Shown in pieces: positions 13,203 through 21,795 of a DNA stretch of 34,161 bases. Under the pieces are notes generated by a model that was not told where the DNA came from, made no database searches, and worked only from the letters and a program-made list of their open reading frames with translations. This DNA comes from CAYFMP01 sp964344215. GTDB lineage: Bacteria > Pseudomonadota > Alphaproteobacteria > Rhodospirillales > Casp-alpha2. Every line of letters starts with the position of its first letter. The stretch's first letter is position 1. The position numbers and the translations under genes are program-made. The stretch is taken from assembly GCA_964344215.1 (NCBI GenBank), contig CAYFMP010000038.1, forward strand, positions 1 to 34,161, read 5' to 3'.

Positions 13203-14999
13203 ATGGCGACTTCTTACGGGGGAAAAAAGGAAAGAGGCCGGCTGCGGCGGTCCGCTTTCGCGGTGGCGGCGGCGGCCGTACTGGTGGCGGTTCTGCTCGG
13301 TTCCGCAAGTTTGTTCATCGCCGGCAACATCACCGGCATTCTCGACGTCGAAGCCGTAACTCACGACTTCGTCGAGAAGAAGGGCGTTCTCCTCACCCAG
13401 CTGCGAAGCCACTTCGGCTACGGCGGCATGATCCACGATTTCAAGAACTACGTTCTCCGCCGCAACGAGCGCGAGGCGGCCAAGGTCGAGACACATTTCG
13501 AACACATGCATGGGCTACTCGACGAATACGAGAGCCTCAGTCTCTCGGCCGAGGAAAGGGCAGCGCTCGGCGACGTTCGCTCCGTCGTCGAAGAATACGC
13601 AGAACGGCTGATCGAGGCTCGCCAGCTGGTGGCCCAGGACCATCAACCGGTCGACATCGATCGCTTGGTAAAGATCGACGACGCCCCCGCCCTCGCCGCT
13701 CTACGGGTGCTCGACGCCGGCTGGCTACGAAGCCGCCAAGTCTTCTCCGGCCAGAAAGCGGATATGCTACAAAGCGGCCGCACCGCATCGATTGCCGCCC
13801 TCCTCATGTTGCCAGTCTTCGCCGCCGCCACCATCGCTTTCTTTTGGTTCACCCACAAGCTGATGCGTGAGATCGGCAACCGCGCGACCCGTCTTGAAAC
13901 GGTCCTCGAACTCGCCCCAGAAGCGATCATGATGATCGGCAAGGACGGCATCATCCGAATGTTCTCGCCGGGCGCCGAACACATCTTCGGGCATGCGGCG
14001 GACGAAGCGATCGGCAAATCGATGGAAATCCTGATCCCCGAGGGTCTGCGCCAGCTCCACCGCCGCCACGTCGGCTACTTCTCCGCTTCGGAGAAACGGC
14101 AGCTTTCCATGGACGATCGCGCCGAGGTCTCGGGTCTTCGCAAGGACGGAACCGTGTTTCCGGCGATGGCGTCGGTTTCCAAGATCGAAATGGACGGCGA
14201 GACGGTTTTCATCGCTTTGCTGCGTGACATCACCGTCCGCAAACGGGCCGAGGACGCCATTGTCCGGGCCAAGGAGAACGCCGATCTGGCGAATCAGGCC
14301 AAGTCCGAGTTCCTGGCCAATATGAGCCACGAACTGCGCACGCCGTTGAATTCCATCATCGGCTTCTCGGAGATTCTCCATGGCCAGACCTTCGGTCCGC
14401 TCGATGAGCGTTATCGTGGCTATGCGAGCGACATCAGGGGTTCGGGCGAACATCTGCTGCAACTGATCAACCAAATCCTCGACCTCGCAAAGGTGGAGGC
14501 CGGTGAGTTGAAGGTCACCGAGGACGAGGTCGACGTCGCCGATCTTCTCGCCGAATGCGTCCGCATGACCGCCGAGCAGGCCAAGGAAGGAAAGATCGCC
14601 GTATCCCTGGATCTGGCGGAAGGCCTGCCGGTGCTCAAGGCTGACCGCCTGCGCGTCAAACAGGTCGCTTTGAACCTGCTGTCGAACGCCATCAAGTTCA
14701 CGCCCGAGGGCCGCCGGATCACGATTTCGGCCGGCCGTCGCGATTGCGGTGGGCTGGATATCCGGGTCGCCGACGAAGGAGTTGGAATTCCGCCCGAGGC
14801 AATCCCGCGAATCATGACGCCTTTCGGGCAGATCGAAAACGTCATGACCAACGGCCAGGAGGGAACCGGGCTCGGTCTACCGCTGGCCAAATCGATGATG
14901 GAATTGCACGGAGGACGCTTGAGAATCGACAGCGAGGTCGGCCGCGGTTCGACGGTTACCGCCAGCTTCCCGCCGGAACGCAATATCACCCGCGACTAG
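13203..14999 (+). CDS. membrane PAS sensor histidine kinase
   Basis: A 598-residue sensor kinase. Transmembrane helices at about 17-41 and 194-217 enclose a periplasmic helical sensor region containing GYGGMIHDFKNYVLR (72-86), a striking conserved-looking motif. A PAS domain (228-350) ends RDITVRKRAE. HisKA has phospho-acceptor His376 in NMSHELRTPLNS. The ATPase domain has an N-box at LLSNAIKFTPEG, G1 at ADEGVGIP, an F-box at TPFGQIENV and G2 at GTGLGLPLAK. GAGAAG lies 7 bases before the ATG at 13203. It has no neighbouring response regulator, so it is an orphan kinase. It is a paralogue of the broken kinase at 25662-26678. Confidence 0.92.
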   Translation: MATSYGGKKERGRLRRSAFAVAAAAVLVAVLLGSASLFIAGNITGILDVEAVTHDFVEKKGVLLTQLRSHFGYGGMIHDFKNYVLRRNEREAAKVETHFEHMHGLLDEYESLSLSAEERAALGDVRSVVEEYAERLIEARQLVAQDHQPVDIDRLVKIDDAPALAALRVLDAGWLRSRQVFSGQKADMLQSGRTASIAALLMLPVFAAATIAFFWFTHKLMREIGNRATRLETVLELAPEAIMMIGKDGIIRMFSPGAEHIFGHAADEAIGKSMEILIPEGLRQLHRRHVGYFSASEKRQLSMDDRAEVSGLRKDGTVFPAMASVSKIEMDGETVFIALLRDITVRKRAEDAIVRAKENADLANQAKSEFLANMSHELRTPLNSIIGFSEILHGQTFGPLDERYRGYASDIRGSGEHLLQLINQILDLAKVEAGELKVTEDEVDVADLLAECVRMTAEQAKEGKIAVSLDLAEGLPVLKADRLRVKQVALNLLSNAIKFTPEGRRITISAGRRDCGGLDIRVADEGVGIPPEAIPRIMTPFGQIENVMTNGQEGTGLGLPLAKSMMELHGGRLRIDSEVGRGSTVTASFPPERNITRD

Positions 15000-16981
15000 G
15001 CCGGCGGCTTTTCTCCAGCCAGTCCGGCGCGCAAAGCGACAAGATGGCTTTCGTAACGAGAAGCGCGTCCCTTCGAGGCGCTGTAAAGCGGTTTTCTGAC
15101 CTGCCAGTTGGAGGCCGTCAGGACTGGTCGCTCGGTCTCGTGAAATCGCAGGCAGGCATCGTCCCATTCGAGCCCGAGGAATTCGATAAGACGTCGAGTC
15201 TGGCCTTCCTGATCGAGAAGCACGTCCTCGTAGGCGACGTCGAGCAGCGGTAGGGTCAAGGCTTTCCGCCAGTATCCCGCCAAGCGCTCGCTGGCGCGGA
15301 TCAAGCGACCGATGTGTTCGAGGTCGGTTGTCCACGGGTGGGCGTCGACGAAGTTCTGAAAAAAACACGACACGCCCGTATCCAGCAGGTCGCGCCGGCA
15401 CAAGACGACTCGGGCCCTGGGAAACAGTGACTGTACCGCTCCGAGATGGAGAAGATTGGACGGCGTCTTGTCGATCACCCGCACCTCGCCAGCCGGCGCG
15501 CGAAGGCGCTCCAGGACCGCTTCGGCTGCACCGGCATCGCCGGGCGTCACGCCATCCAGCGATTCGATCTCGCCGGCCCCATGAACCAGGGGGTGGCTGG
15601 CGGCGATCTGTTCGATCAGGGTAGTCCCGGAGCGCGGCACCCCGACCACGAAAACGGGAACTTCGGAGAGATTGCCGGGCCGATCGCCGCCTGCCGGGAC
15701 AGTGTCGAATTCGGCGATGATGTCATCCACCATCCTGTCATAGGCGTCGGGATCGAACGCCCATCCAATCTTCTTCAATTCGCTCTTACGCAGGGCGTTA
15801 CCGGATTCGAAGGCGACGAACGCGGATTCGGCGTCGCCCTGCTGGTCGGCCGCCTCGCCGAGTGCGAAGAAGTGCCCGATCCGGTCGCGCGGCGACAGTT
15901 TGTCGTCATTCGCCAGATCGCCGAGGGCGTCGATCTCGCCTCCGCTCAGGTTCGCTCCGTCGGCGCAAACCAGGTTGTACTGGGCGTCGCCGAGGTTGGG
16001 GTTGAGTTCGACGGCACGCCGGAAGGCAGCGGTTGCCTCGTCGAGCCGGCCGGCGGCGAGCAGCACGACACCGAGCCCGGCGTGGGCTTCGGCGAGTTCA
16101 TCGTGATCGTCGACGATGTCACGGTAGGCGGCTTCGGCGTCGCCGCTCCGGCCGCTCTTGAACAGGGCGGCGGCCCGATTGATCCGCGCTTCTGCATATT
16201 CCGGCCGCAGCTCGGCTGCGCGTTCGAAAGCGGCAATGGCTTGCTCCGGTTCGCCTTTGACCACGAGCACGTTGCCAAACGCATTATGGGCTTCGGCATA
16301 GTCGGGGTTGATATCTATGGCGGCGCGGCTCTGGTTCTCCGCCTCGGCGATCTCCCCCAGTTCGCGCAGAGCGACGCTCAGGTTGGCGCGCGCCATCGGA
16401 TTGGCGGGCGCCGCTTTGATGGCCTCGGCGTAGGTCTCGACGGCCTCGATCAGGTTTCCCGAGCGCAGGTTGAGGCCTAGGTTGATATGGGCTTCCGGGT
16501 AGTCGGGCCGCAGCCGGACGGCCTCGGCACCGGCCGCGAAGGCCTCCTCGATCCGACCCTGAACCTCGAGCGCCACGGCTAGATTGTTGTGGGCCTCGGC
16601 GTGGTCCGGTTGCAACTCGATGACGTGACGACAGGCGGCTTCGGCTTCCCTGGCGCGCCCCAGCATGTTCATCATGGCGCCACAATTGGCGTGCAGCGTC
16701 ACATCGGTATCGTCGCGGGTGGTCGCTTCGAGAATGAACTCGCCGGCCTCCACCAACCGGCCCTGTTGGTAGGCGATAAGGGCCAACATATGATAGGCCT
16801 CGGCGTCGGTCGGTGCTTGCGCAGTCGCTTGCCGAAGCAACGCCTCGGCATCATCGGTCTCGCCGGCCTCGATATGTTGGGAGGCGCGCGTCAGAAGTTC
16901 GTCGACGACGGCGGCGCGCGTGGCCGGCGGTTCGGCTTTGCGGTTCCGTCTGCCCTGCCGTCGTCGCTCGCGCCGGTTCAC
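14996..16981 (-). CDS. TPR-repeat sulfotransferase
   Basis: A 661-residue fusion. Residues 25-340 are about nine 34-residue tetratricopeptide repeats, with typical patterns such as PDHAEAHNNLAVALEVQGR and PDYAEAHNAFGNVLVVKGE. Residues 440-661 are a sulfotransferase domain with the 5'-phosphosulfate loop VGVPRSGTT (446-454), followed by TPSNLLHLG and RRDLLDTGVSCFFQNF. It presumably moves sulfate from PAPS to a protein or glycan held by the repeats; the acceptor is unknown. The GTG at 16981 gives a basic N-terminus (NRRERRRQGRRNRK); longer frames run into the ketopantoate reductase gene. The stop overlaps the convergent kinase gene by 4 bases. Confidence 0.85.
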   Translation of the reverse strand: MNRRERRRQGRRNRKAEPPATRAAVVDELLTRASQHIEAGETDDAEALLRQATAQAPTDAEAYHMLALIAYQQGRLVEAGEFILEATTRDDTDVTLHANCGAMMNMLGRAREAEAACRHVIELQPDHAEAHNNLAVALEVQGRIEEAFAAGAEAVRLRPDYPEAHINLGLNLRSGNLIEAVETYAEAIKAAPANPMARANLSVALRELGEIAEAENQSRAAIDINPDYAEAHNAFGNVLVVKGEPEQAIAAFERAAELRPEYAEARINRAAALFKSGRSGDAEAAYRDIVDDHDELAEAHAGLGVVLLAAGRLDEATAAFRRAVELNPNLGDAQYNLVCADGANLSGGEIDALGDLANDDKLSPRDRIGHFFALGEAADQQGDAESAFVAFESGNALRKSELKKIGWAFDPDAYDRMVDDIIAEFDTVPAGGDRPGNLSEVPVFVVGVPRSGTTLIEQIAASHPLVHGAGEIESLDGVTPGDAGAAEAVLERLRAPAGEVRVIDKTPSNLLHLGAVQSLFPRARVVLCRRDLLDTGVSCFFQNFVDAHPWTTDLEHIGRLIRASERLAGYWRKALTLPLLDVAYEDVLLDQEGQTRRLIEFLGLEWDDACLRFHETERPVLTASNWQVRKPLYSASKGRASRYESHLVALRAGLAGEKPPA

Positions 16982-17013
16982 CGGATCAGCCCCAACCGAC
17001 GACGCCGGCCCTG

Positions 17014-18045
17014 CTAATCGACCAGCTCGCGTGCATCGAGTTCCTGCGGCAGGTCGGCCGGCAGGGTCGGGTAAAGGCCGAGGGTGCGGCCGCGCTGTTG
17101 GATGAGGCCGAGAACGGCGTCGATGAACGGGGTCTGTATGTTGACCAGGTGGCCCATCTCCTGGACGGCGGCGACCAGGGCATCGATCTCCAGCGCCCGG
17201 CCTTTCTCCAGGTCTTGGAGCATCGAGGTCTTGTGAGCGCCGACTTCGGCGGCGCCGTTGATCCGGCGATGAATATCGACCCGGAAATGAACGCCCAGTG
17301 CCTCGCCGATCTGTTGCGCCTCCATCATCATGGAACGGGCCAGGATGCGGGTCGGCGTATCGGTGGCGACGATGTCCAGCGTCGCCCCGGTCAGCGCCGA
17401 TATCGGGTTGAAACAGAGGTTGCCCCAAAGCTTGATCCAGATGTCGTCGCGGATGTTGTCGCGGATCGGCGCCTTCAGGCCGGCCTCGTTCATGGCGTCG
17501 CTCAACCGTTGGATGCGCTCAGTGGTGGTGCCGTCGGGCTCGCCCAAGGTGAACTTGTTGCCGTAGGTGTGCTTGATGACGCCGGGCTCGACGATCTCGG
17601 TGGCCGGGTAGACGACGCAGCCGACGGCCCGCTCGGGACCGATCTGCTCCCACTGCCAGCCGCCCGGATCGACACTCTCGAGACGATGGTTCTCGTACGA
17701 CCCTTCGAGCTTGTAGAAATACCACCACGGCACGCCGTTCATCGCCGTCACCACCATCGTGTCGGGACCGAGCAGCGGCTCGAAGCAGCCAGTGGCATCG
17801 TAGGCCTGGTGCGCTTTCAAGGCGACGATCACCACATCCTGGGGGCCGGCATCCTCCGGGTCGTCAGTACAAAAACAGGTGGTGGCGATCTTCTCCTCGC
17901 CGTCAATCAGCAGTTTCAGACCGTTCTCACGCATTGCCGCCAAATGCGCCCCACGAGCGATCAGCGAGACGTCATGGCCGGCCAGAGCAAGTTGGACGCC
18001 GAGGTATCCGCCAATGGCGCCCGCTCCGTAGATGGCAATCTTCAT
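17014..18045 (-). CDS. 2-dehydropantoate 2-reductase family protein
   Basis: A 343-residue NADPH-dependent reductase of the PanE/ApbA family, which reduces 2-dehydropantoate to pantoate for coenzyme A. The dinucleotide fold starts YGAGAIGGYLG (6-16). ALKAH carries the conserved Lys77. A second conserved Lys lies in DIWIKLWGNLCFNPISAL. The ATG at 18045 has GAGAGG 8 bases upstream. Many family members, especially those slightly over 300 residues, act on other 2-oxoacids, so the pantoate role is not certain. It is probably in one operon with the TPR-sulfotransferase gene 32 bases downstream, and it diverges from the orotate phosphoribosyltransferase gene. Confidence 0.82.
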   Translation of the reverse strand: MKIAIYGAGAIGGYLGVQLALAGHDVSLIARGAHLAAMRENGLKLLIDGEEKIATTCFCTDDPEDAGPQDVVIVALKAHQAYDATGCFEPLLGPDTMVVTAMNGVPWWYFYKLEGSYENHRLESVDPGGWQWEQIGPERAVGCVVYPATEIVEPGVIKHTYGNKFTLGEPDGTTTERIQRLSDAMNEAGLKAPIRDNIRDDIWIKLWGNLCFNPISALTGATLDIVATDTPTRILARSMMMEAQQIGEALGVHFRVDIHRRINGAAEVGAHKTSMLQDLEKGRALEIDALVAAVQEMGHLVNIQTPFIDAVLGLIQQRGRTLGLYPTLPADLPQELDARELVD

Positions 18046-18179
18046 GATCAATCCTCTCCCAGCGGGATGCCCGGAATTCGTTGTCACGCGGCCTGAATCT
18101 TCTTAAAAACGGGTAGCCGTTGAAAAAGTCGATGGGTGGTGGACATCGACGAGACAGGGCCGAATACGAGGAATACTTT

Positions 18180-18872
18180 ATGCCAGAAGAGGTACCGCTG
18201 ATGCAAACAACGGATGCCGCCCTGGAAACGGCGAAACTGCTGCTCGACATCAAGGCCGTCAACTTCCGTCCGCGCGAGCCCTATACCCTGACCGCCGGCT
18301 GGGCCAGCCCCGTCTATATCGACTGTCGCTGGGTGATTTCGTTCCCCGAAGCACGTCGGCGGATCGTCGAATTGGGCGTCGACATGCTGCGCTGTGAGGC
18401 CAGGCTCGACGACGTCGACATCATCGCCGGCGGAGAAACGGCAGGTATCCCGTATGCCGCCTGGATCGCCGAGGCGGTTTCCAAACCGATGCTTTACGTG
18501 CGCAAGAAACCGAAAGGATTCGGCCGCGACGCCCAGATCGAGGGGAACCTCGAGGATGGCGCCAAGGTCCTGCTGGTCGAGGACCTGGCCACCGACGGCG
18601 GCTCGAAAATCAACTTCGTGGAGGCCTTGCGCGGCGCCGGGGCCGAAGTGACGGACATCTTCGTGGTGTTTTACTACGGCGCCTTCCCCGGCGCTCTCGA
18701 TACGCTCGATGAAGCCGGTGTCCGCCTCCACTACCTGGCGACCTGGCACGACGTTCTCGCCGTCGCCGAGCGCGACAGCTACTTCGATGCGGACGTTATC
18801 GAGAGGGTGAGGGCGTTTCTGGCCGACCCCATCGGCTGGTCGGCGGCGAACGGCGGGCGGGGCGCCGCCTAG
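18180..18872 (+). CDS. pyrE: orotate phosphoribosyltransferase
   Basis: A 230-residue type I phosphoribosyltransferase, predicted to join orotate and PRPP to give OMP in pyrimidine synthesis. The substrate-side segment is FRPREPYTLTAGWASPVYIDCR. The catalytic flexible region includes YVRKKPKGFGRDAQIEG. The PRPP loop is VLLVEDLATDGGSK. Length is slightly above the usual 210-220 residues. The ATG at 18180 has GAGGA eight bases upstream; an ATG at 18201 is possible. The TerB-like gene follows by 19 bases. Some relatives are generic phosphoribosyltransferases, so the assignment is good but not absolute. Confidence 0.82.
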   Translation: MPEEVPLMQTTDAALETAKLLLDIKAVNFRPREPYTLTAGWASPVYIDCRWVISFPEARRRIVELGVDMLRCEARLDDVDIIAGGETAGIPYAAWIAEAVSKPMLYVRKKPKGFGRDAQIEGNLEDGAKVLLVEDLATDGGSKINFVEALRGAGAEVTDIFVVFYYGAFPGALDTLDEAGVRLHYLATWHDVLAVAERDSYFDADVIERVRAFLADPIGWSAANGGRGAA

Positions 18873-18891
18873 GGGTGAGTTTGAGAGGGCT

Positions 18892-19380
18892 ATGGCAGGG
18901 ATACTCAAGAGCCTGATCGACAACTATCAAACCCACATGGAGCGAGAGCGGAACCGACCGTTCCTGGAAGGCGTGATGGCGGCCTGCGCGATGGTGGCGG
19001 CGGCCGACGGCGAGGTCTCGTTCGCCGAGCGGGTGCGAGTCGACCAAATCATGGAAACCCTGGAGGCGCTCAAGGTGTTCGACCCGCACGACGGCGTCAA
19101 CCTGTTCAACGAGTTCACAGACGCCATCCTCGCCCATCCCAGGCAGGGCCACGAAACCGCCTTCGAGGCCATGCGGAAGGTCGCCGACGACCCGGAAAGC
19201 GGCGCGCTGATGTTGCGAATCTGCTGCGCCGTCAGCGAAGCCGACGGCGAAAAGAGCCTGACCGACCAGATCGAGATCGTCTCCTTGTGTACCCGCCTCG
19301 GCATCGAGCCAACCGAATGCGGGCTCTATACGGACGGCTCGCCGGACGAATTGATCTCCGGCGGGTCCGACGACGCTTAA
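18892..19380 (+). CDS. TerB-family protein
   Basis: A 162-residue all-helical protein of the TerB/tellurite-resistance-like family. The acidic metal-binding motif AAADGEVSFAER (about residues 36-47) is repeated in AVSEADGEKSL, as in TerB and DjlA-type domains. There is no signal peptide, so it is cytoplasmic. No other ter genes are nearby, so tellurite resistance should not be inferred. It is probably co-transcribed with pyrE. Confidence 0.8.
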   Translation: MAGILKSLIDNYQTHMERERNRPFLEGVMAACAMVAAADGEVSFAERVRVDQIMETLEALKVFDPHDGVNLFNEFTDAILAHPRQGHETAFEAMRKVADDPESGALMLRICCAVSEADGEKSLTDQIEIVSLCTRLGIEPTECGLYTDGSPDELISGGSDDA

Positions 19381-19385
19381 GTTTC

Positions 19386-19425
19386 TTGACCTACGTCAAC
19401 GCATGTCGGCCAGCAGATTGATAAC
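19386..19425 (+). promoter_or_regulatory. FNR/FixK-type box and -10 for the cytochrome gene
   Basis: TTGACCTACGTCAA at 19386-19399 is a perfect TTGAC-N4-GTCAA box for FNR/FixK/DNR-type regulators. A -10-like GATAAC lies at 19420-19425, which places the box centre close to -41 relative to the expected start. That is the standard activating position. The cytochrome gene begins at 19464. The site predicts low-oxygen or nitric-oxide-linked induction. Confidence 0.75.
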
Positions 19426-19463
19426 GTATCGGGGCGCCAAGCAACTTCGAACCAAAGGTAGGC

Positions 19464-20036
19464 ATGATGCTCAAGACCATCGTCGCGACAGTTGCAGCTG
19501 CGGTTCTCGCCATCCCGATCGTGATACAGCCGGCCGCGGGCGATCACGTCGCCGGCGCCGTGCCGGTCGATCCGGGACACGGCACGCAACTGGTCATCCC
19601 GATGATGAGCGCCGAGCGCGGCAAAAGGATCTTCGTCGACAAGGGCTGTGTCGCCTGCCACGCCATCAACGGCGTCGGCGGCCACGACGCGCCGGCCATG
19701 GACGCGCATCGCAAGATGGGGCTGGTCAACCCGTTCGATTTCGCGGCCAAGATGTGGAACCACGCGCCCGGCATGATCGCCGCCCAGGAAGGCGCCTTCG
19801 GCGAGCAGATCTACTTCACCGGCGAAGAGTTGGCCCACATGATCGCCTTCCTGCACGACGACGAGGCGCAGCACGCCTTCAGTGAGAAGGACCTGACCAA
19901 GAAGGCGCGCGAGATGATGCATCACGACCACGGCGAGCAGGCGGCGCCCGAGGCGCATGCCGAGGAGGTCGGGCACACTCACGCCAAGAAGAAAGGCCAC
20001 GCCCACGCACCGGGCACGCCGGCCCACCAGGATTGA
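19464..20036 (+). CDS. small c-type cytochrome with His-rich tail
   Basis: A 190-residue exported single-haem cytochrome c. The signal peptide covers about residues 1-26 (LKTIVATVAAAVLAIPIVIQPAAG). The haem site is GCVACH with Cys62, Cys65 and His66. A Met in HAPGMIAAQ could be the second axial ligand, and YFTGEELAHMIAFLHD is the usual C-terminal cytochrome helix. The last 40 residues carry many His residues (MMHHDHG, GHTHAKKKGHAHAPG), which could bind metal or be a flexible tail. It is preceded by a perfect FNR/FixK-type box. Partner oxidases or reductases are not in the window. Confidence 0.88.
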   Translation: MMLKTIVATVAAAVLAIPIVIQPAAGDHVAGAVPVDPGHGTQLVIPMMSAERGKRIFVDKGCVACHAINGVGGHDAPAMDAHRKMGLVNPFDFAAKMWNHAPGMIAAQEGAFGEQIYFTGEELAHMIAFLHDDEAQHAFSEKDLTKKAREMMHHDHGEQAAPEAHAEEVGHTHAKKKGHAHAPGTPAHQD

Positions 20037-20047
20037 CGCGATCGGCG

Positions 20048-20077
20048 GCCCGGTTGGCGCCGGGTCGGTGGCTTCCC
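20048..20077 (+). terminator. possible terminator after the cytochrome gene
   Basis: CCCGG (20049-20053) and CCGGG (20060-20064) can pair around a six-base loop, followed by a pyrimidine-rich stretch. The stem is short and the T-run is weak, so this is only a candidate. Confidence 0.25.
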
Positions 20078-20117
20078 TTCTTTTGCGGCCCCGACGCCCC
20101 GTGATAGTCTCGCGGTG

Positions 20118-21785
20118 ATGAGGAGAGCATCGGTCGCGCTGTTGATCGGGGTTTTCGCCTGGGCGGCGGCCTGGAGCGGCCCGGCGCGCGCCACCAAGGA
20201 CCAACTGGTCATTGGCATCACTCAGTTCCCCTCTACCTTCCACCCCAACATCGACAGCATGTTGGCCAAGACCTACATCCTGTCGATGACGGCGCGCCCG
20301 TTCACTACCTACGACAAGGACTGGAAGCTGGTGTGCATGCTGTGCACCGAACTGCCGACCATCGAGAACGGCCTCGCCAAACCGGAAAAGACACCGAAGG
20401 GCAAACAGGGCATCGCCCTGACCTATACCATCCACCCGCACGCCAAGTGGGGCGACGGTGCGCCGGTCACCACCGAGGACGTGGTCTTCACCTGGAAGGT
20501 CGGCCGCCACAAGAAGACCGGCGTCAGCGATCAGGAGTTCTACCGCAGCCTCTACAAGATCGAGGCGAAAGACGACAAGACCTTCACCCTGCATTTCGAC
20601 AAGCTGACCTTCGATTACAACGCCATCAACGGCTTCAACCTGCTGCCGGCTCATATCGACAAGGGCAATTTCACAGACCCGGTCAAGTACAAGCACCGTA
20701 CCGCCTTCGATACGGACACCATGAACGAAGGCCTGTATTTCGGCCCCTACGTGATCGCCGAGGTGGCGTCCGGCTCGCACGTCGTGCTCGAACCGAACCC
20801 GCTGTGGTGGGGAAAGCCGCCCGTCTTCAAGCGCATCGTCGTTCGGGTCATCGAGAACACCGCCGCCCTTGAGGCCAACCTGCTGTCGGGAGGCATCGAC
20901 ATGATCGCCGGCGAGCTCGGGCTGACAATCGACCAGGCGCTGGCCTTCGAGAAACGCCACGGCAAGTCCTACAACATGATCTTCAAGCCGGGCCTCATCT
21001 ACGAGCACATCGATCTCAACCTCGACAACCCGATCCTTCGCGATAGACGGGTTCGTCACGCCCTGATATACACCCTCGACCGCGAAGCTCTGAGCGCTCA
21101 GCTGTTCGCCGGCCGCCAGCCGGTCGCCCATTCCAACGTAAATCCCCTCGATTGGGTCTACACCGAGGACATTCCGAAATACCGGTTCGACCCGAAGCGC
21201 GCAGCCGCCTTATTGAACGAGGCCGGTTGGGCGGCGCGGAAGAAAGGCATTCGCCACGACGACAAAGGCCAAAGACTGAGCCTCGAGATCATGACGACGG
21301 CCGGCAACCGGACCCGCGAACTGGTCGAACAGGTCCTGCAAAGCCAGTGGCGGGCGGCCGGCATCGACGTCCGCATCCGCAACGAACCGGCCCGCGTCTT
21401 CTTCGGGCAAACGGTGACCGAGCGCAAGTTCACGGGGCTCGCCATGTACGCATGGATCTCGGCGCCCGAAAGCGTTCCCAGGACGACACTGCATTCGGCC
21501 CATATCCCGAGCGCCGACAACAATTACGCCGGTCAGAACTATACCGGTTTCAAGAACGCCGAGATGGACGAGCTGCTGGAGGCCATCGAGGTCGAGCTGG
21601 ACCGGGATAAACGCAAGGCCATGTGGAAACGCTTGCAGGAAATCTACGCCCTCGAATTGCCTGTTATCCCGCTCTATTTCCGAGCCAACCCCTACATCCT
21701 GCCGAAGTGGCTCGAAGGCGTCGAGCCGACCGGCCACCAGAACCCGACGACGCTGTGGGTGGAGAACTGGCGGGTGGCCCGGTAG
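20118..21785 (+). CDS. peptide-type ABC transporter substrate-binding protein
   Basis: A 555-residue periplasmic solute-binding protein of family 5 (oligopeptide/dipeptide/nickel type). It has a signal peptide (RRASVALLIGVFAWAAAWSGPARA) and then KDQLVIGITQFPSTFHPNIDS. Family marks include YTIHPHAKWGDGAPVTTEDVVFTW and the late RRVRHALIYTLDREAL. The first ATG at 20118 was chosen over a GTG one codon earlier; the Shine-Dalgarno is poor. It heads an operon with two permease genes. The ligand is not predictable; peptides, nickel or opines are all known for the family. Confidence 0.9.
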   Translation: MRRASVALLIGVFAWAAAWSGPARATKDQLVIGITQFPSTFHPNIDSMLAKTYILSMTARPFTTYDKDWKLVCMLCTELPTIENGLAKPEKTPKGKQGIALTYTIHPHAKWGDGAPVTTEDVVFTWKVGRHKKTGVSDQEFYRSLYKIEAKDDKTFTLHFDKLTFDYNAINGFNLLPAHIDKGNFTDPVKYKHRTAFDTDTMNEGLYFGPYVIAEVASGSHVVLEPNPLWWGKPPVFKRIVVRVIENTAALEANLLSGGIDMIAGELGLTIDQALAFEKRHGKSYNMIFKPGLIYEHIDLNLDNPILRDRRVRHALIYTLDREALSAQLFAGRQPVAHSNVNPLDWVYTEDIPKYRFDPKRAAALLNEAGWAARKKGIRHDDKGQRLSLEIMTTAGNRTRELVEQVLQSQWRAAGIDVRIRNEPARVFFGQTVTERKFTGLAMYAWISAPESVPRTTLHSAHIPSADNNYAGQNYTGFKNAEMDELLEAIEVELDRDKRKAMWKRLQEIYALELPVIPLYFRANPYILPKWLEGVEPTGHQNPTTLWVENWRVAR

Positions 21786-21795
21786 GCGCCGCGTC

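Noticed and set aside
15446..16480. Long plus-strand open frame opposite the TPR-sulfotransferase
   Set aside because: A shadow of GC-rich TPR coding on the other strand; it has no recognisable domain, while the minus strand has clear TPRs.
16813..18096. 427-codon plus-strand open frame
   Set aside because: Antisense to the ketopantoate reductase-family gene and the TPR gene start; no domain is visible.
18892..19380. Tellurite-resistance operon
   Set aside because: Only a TerB-like domain is present; no other ter genes adjoin, so resistance is not supported.
19377..21131. 584-codon minus-strand open frame
   Set aside because: Antisense to the cytochrome and the binding-protein genes, both of which have clear motifs.
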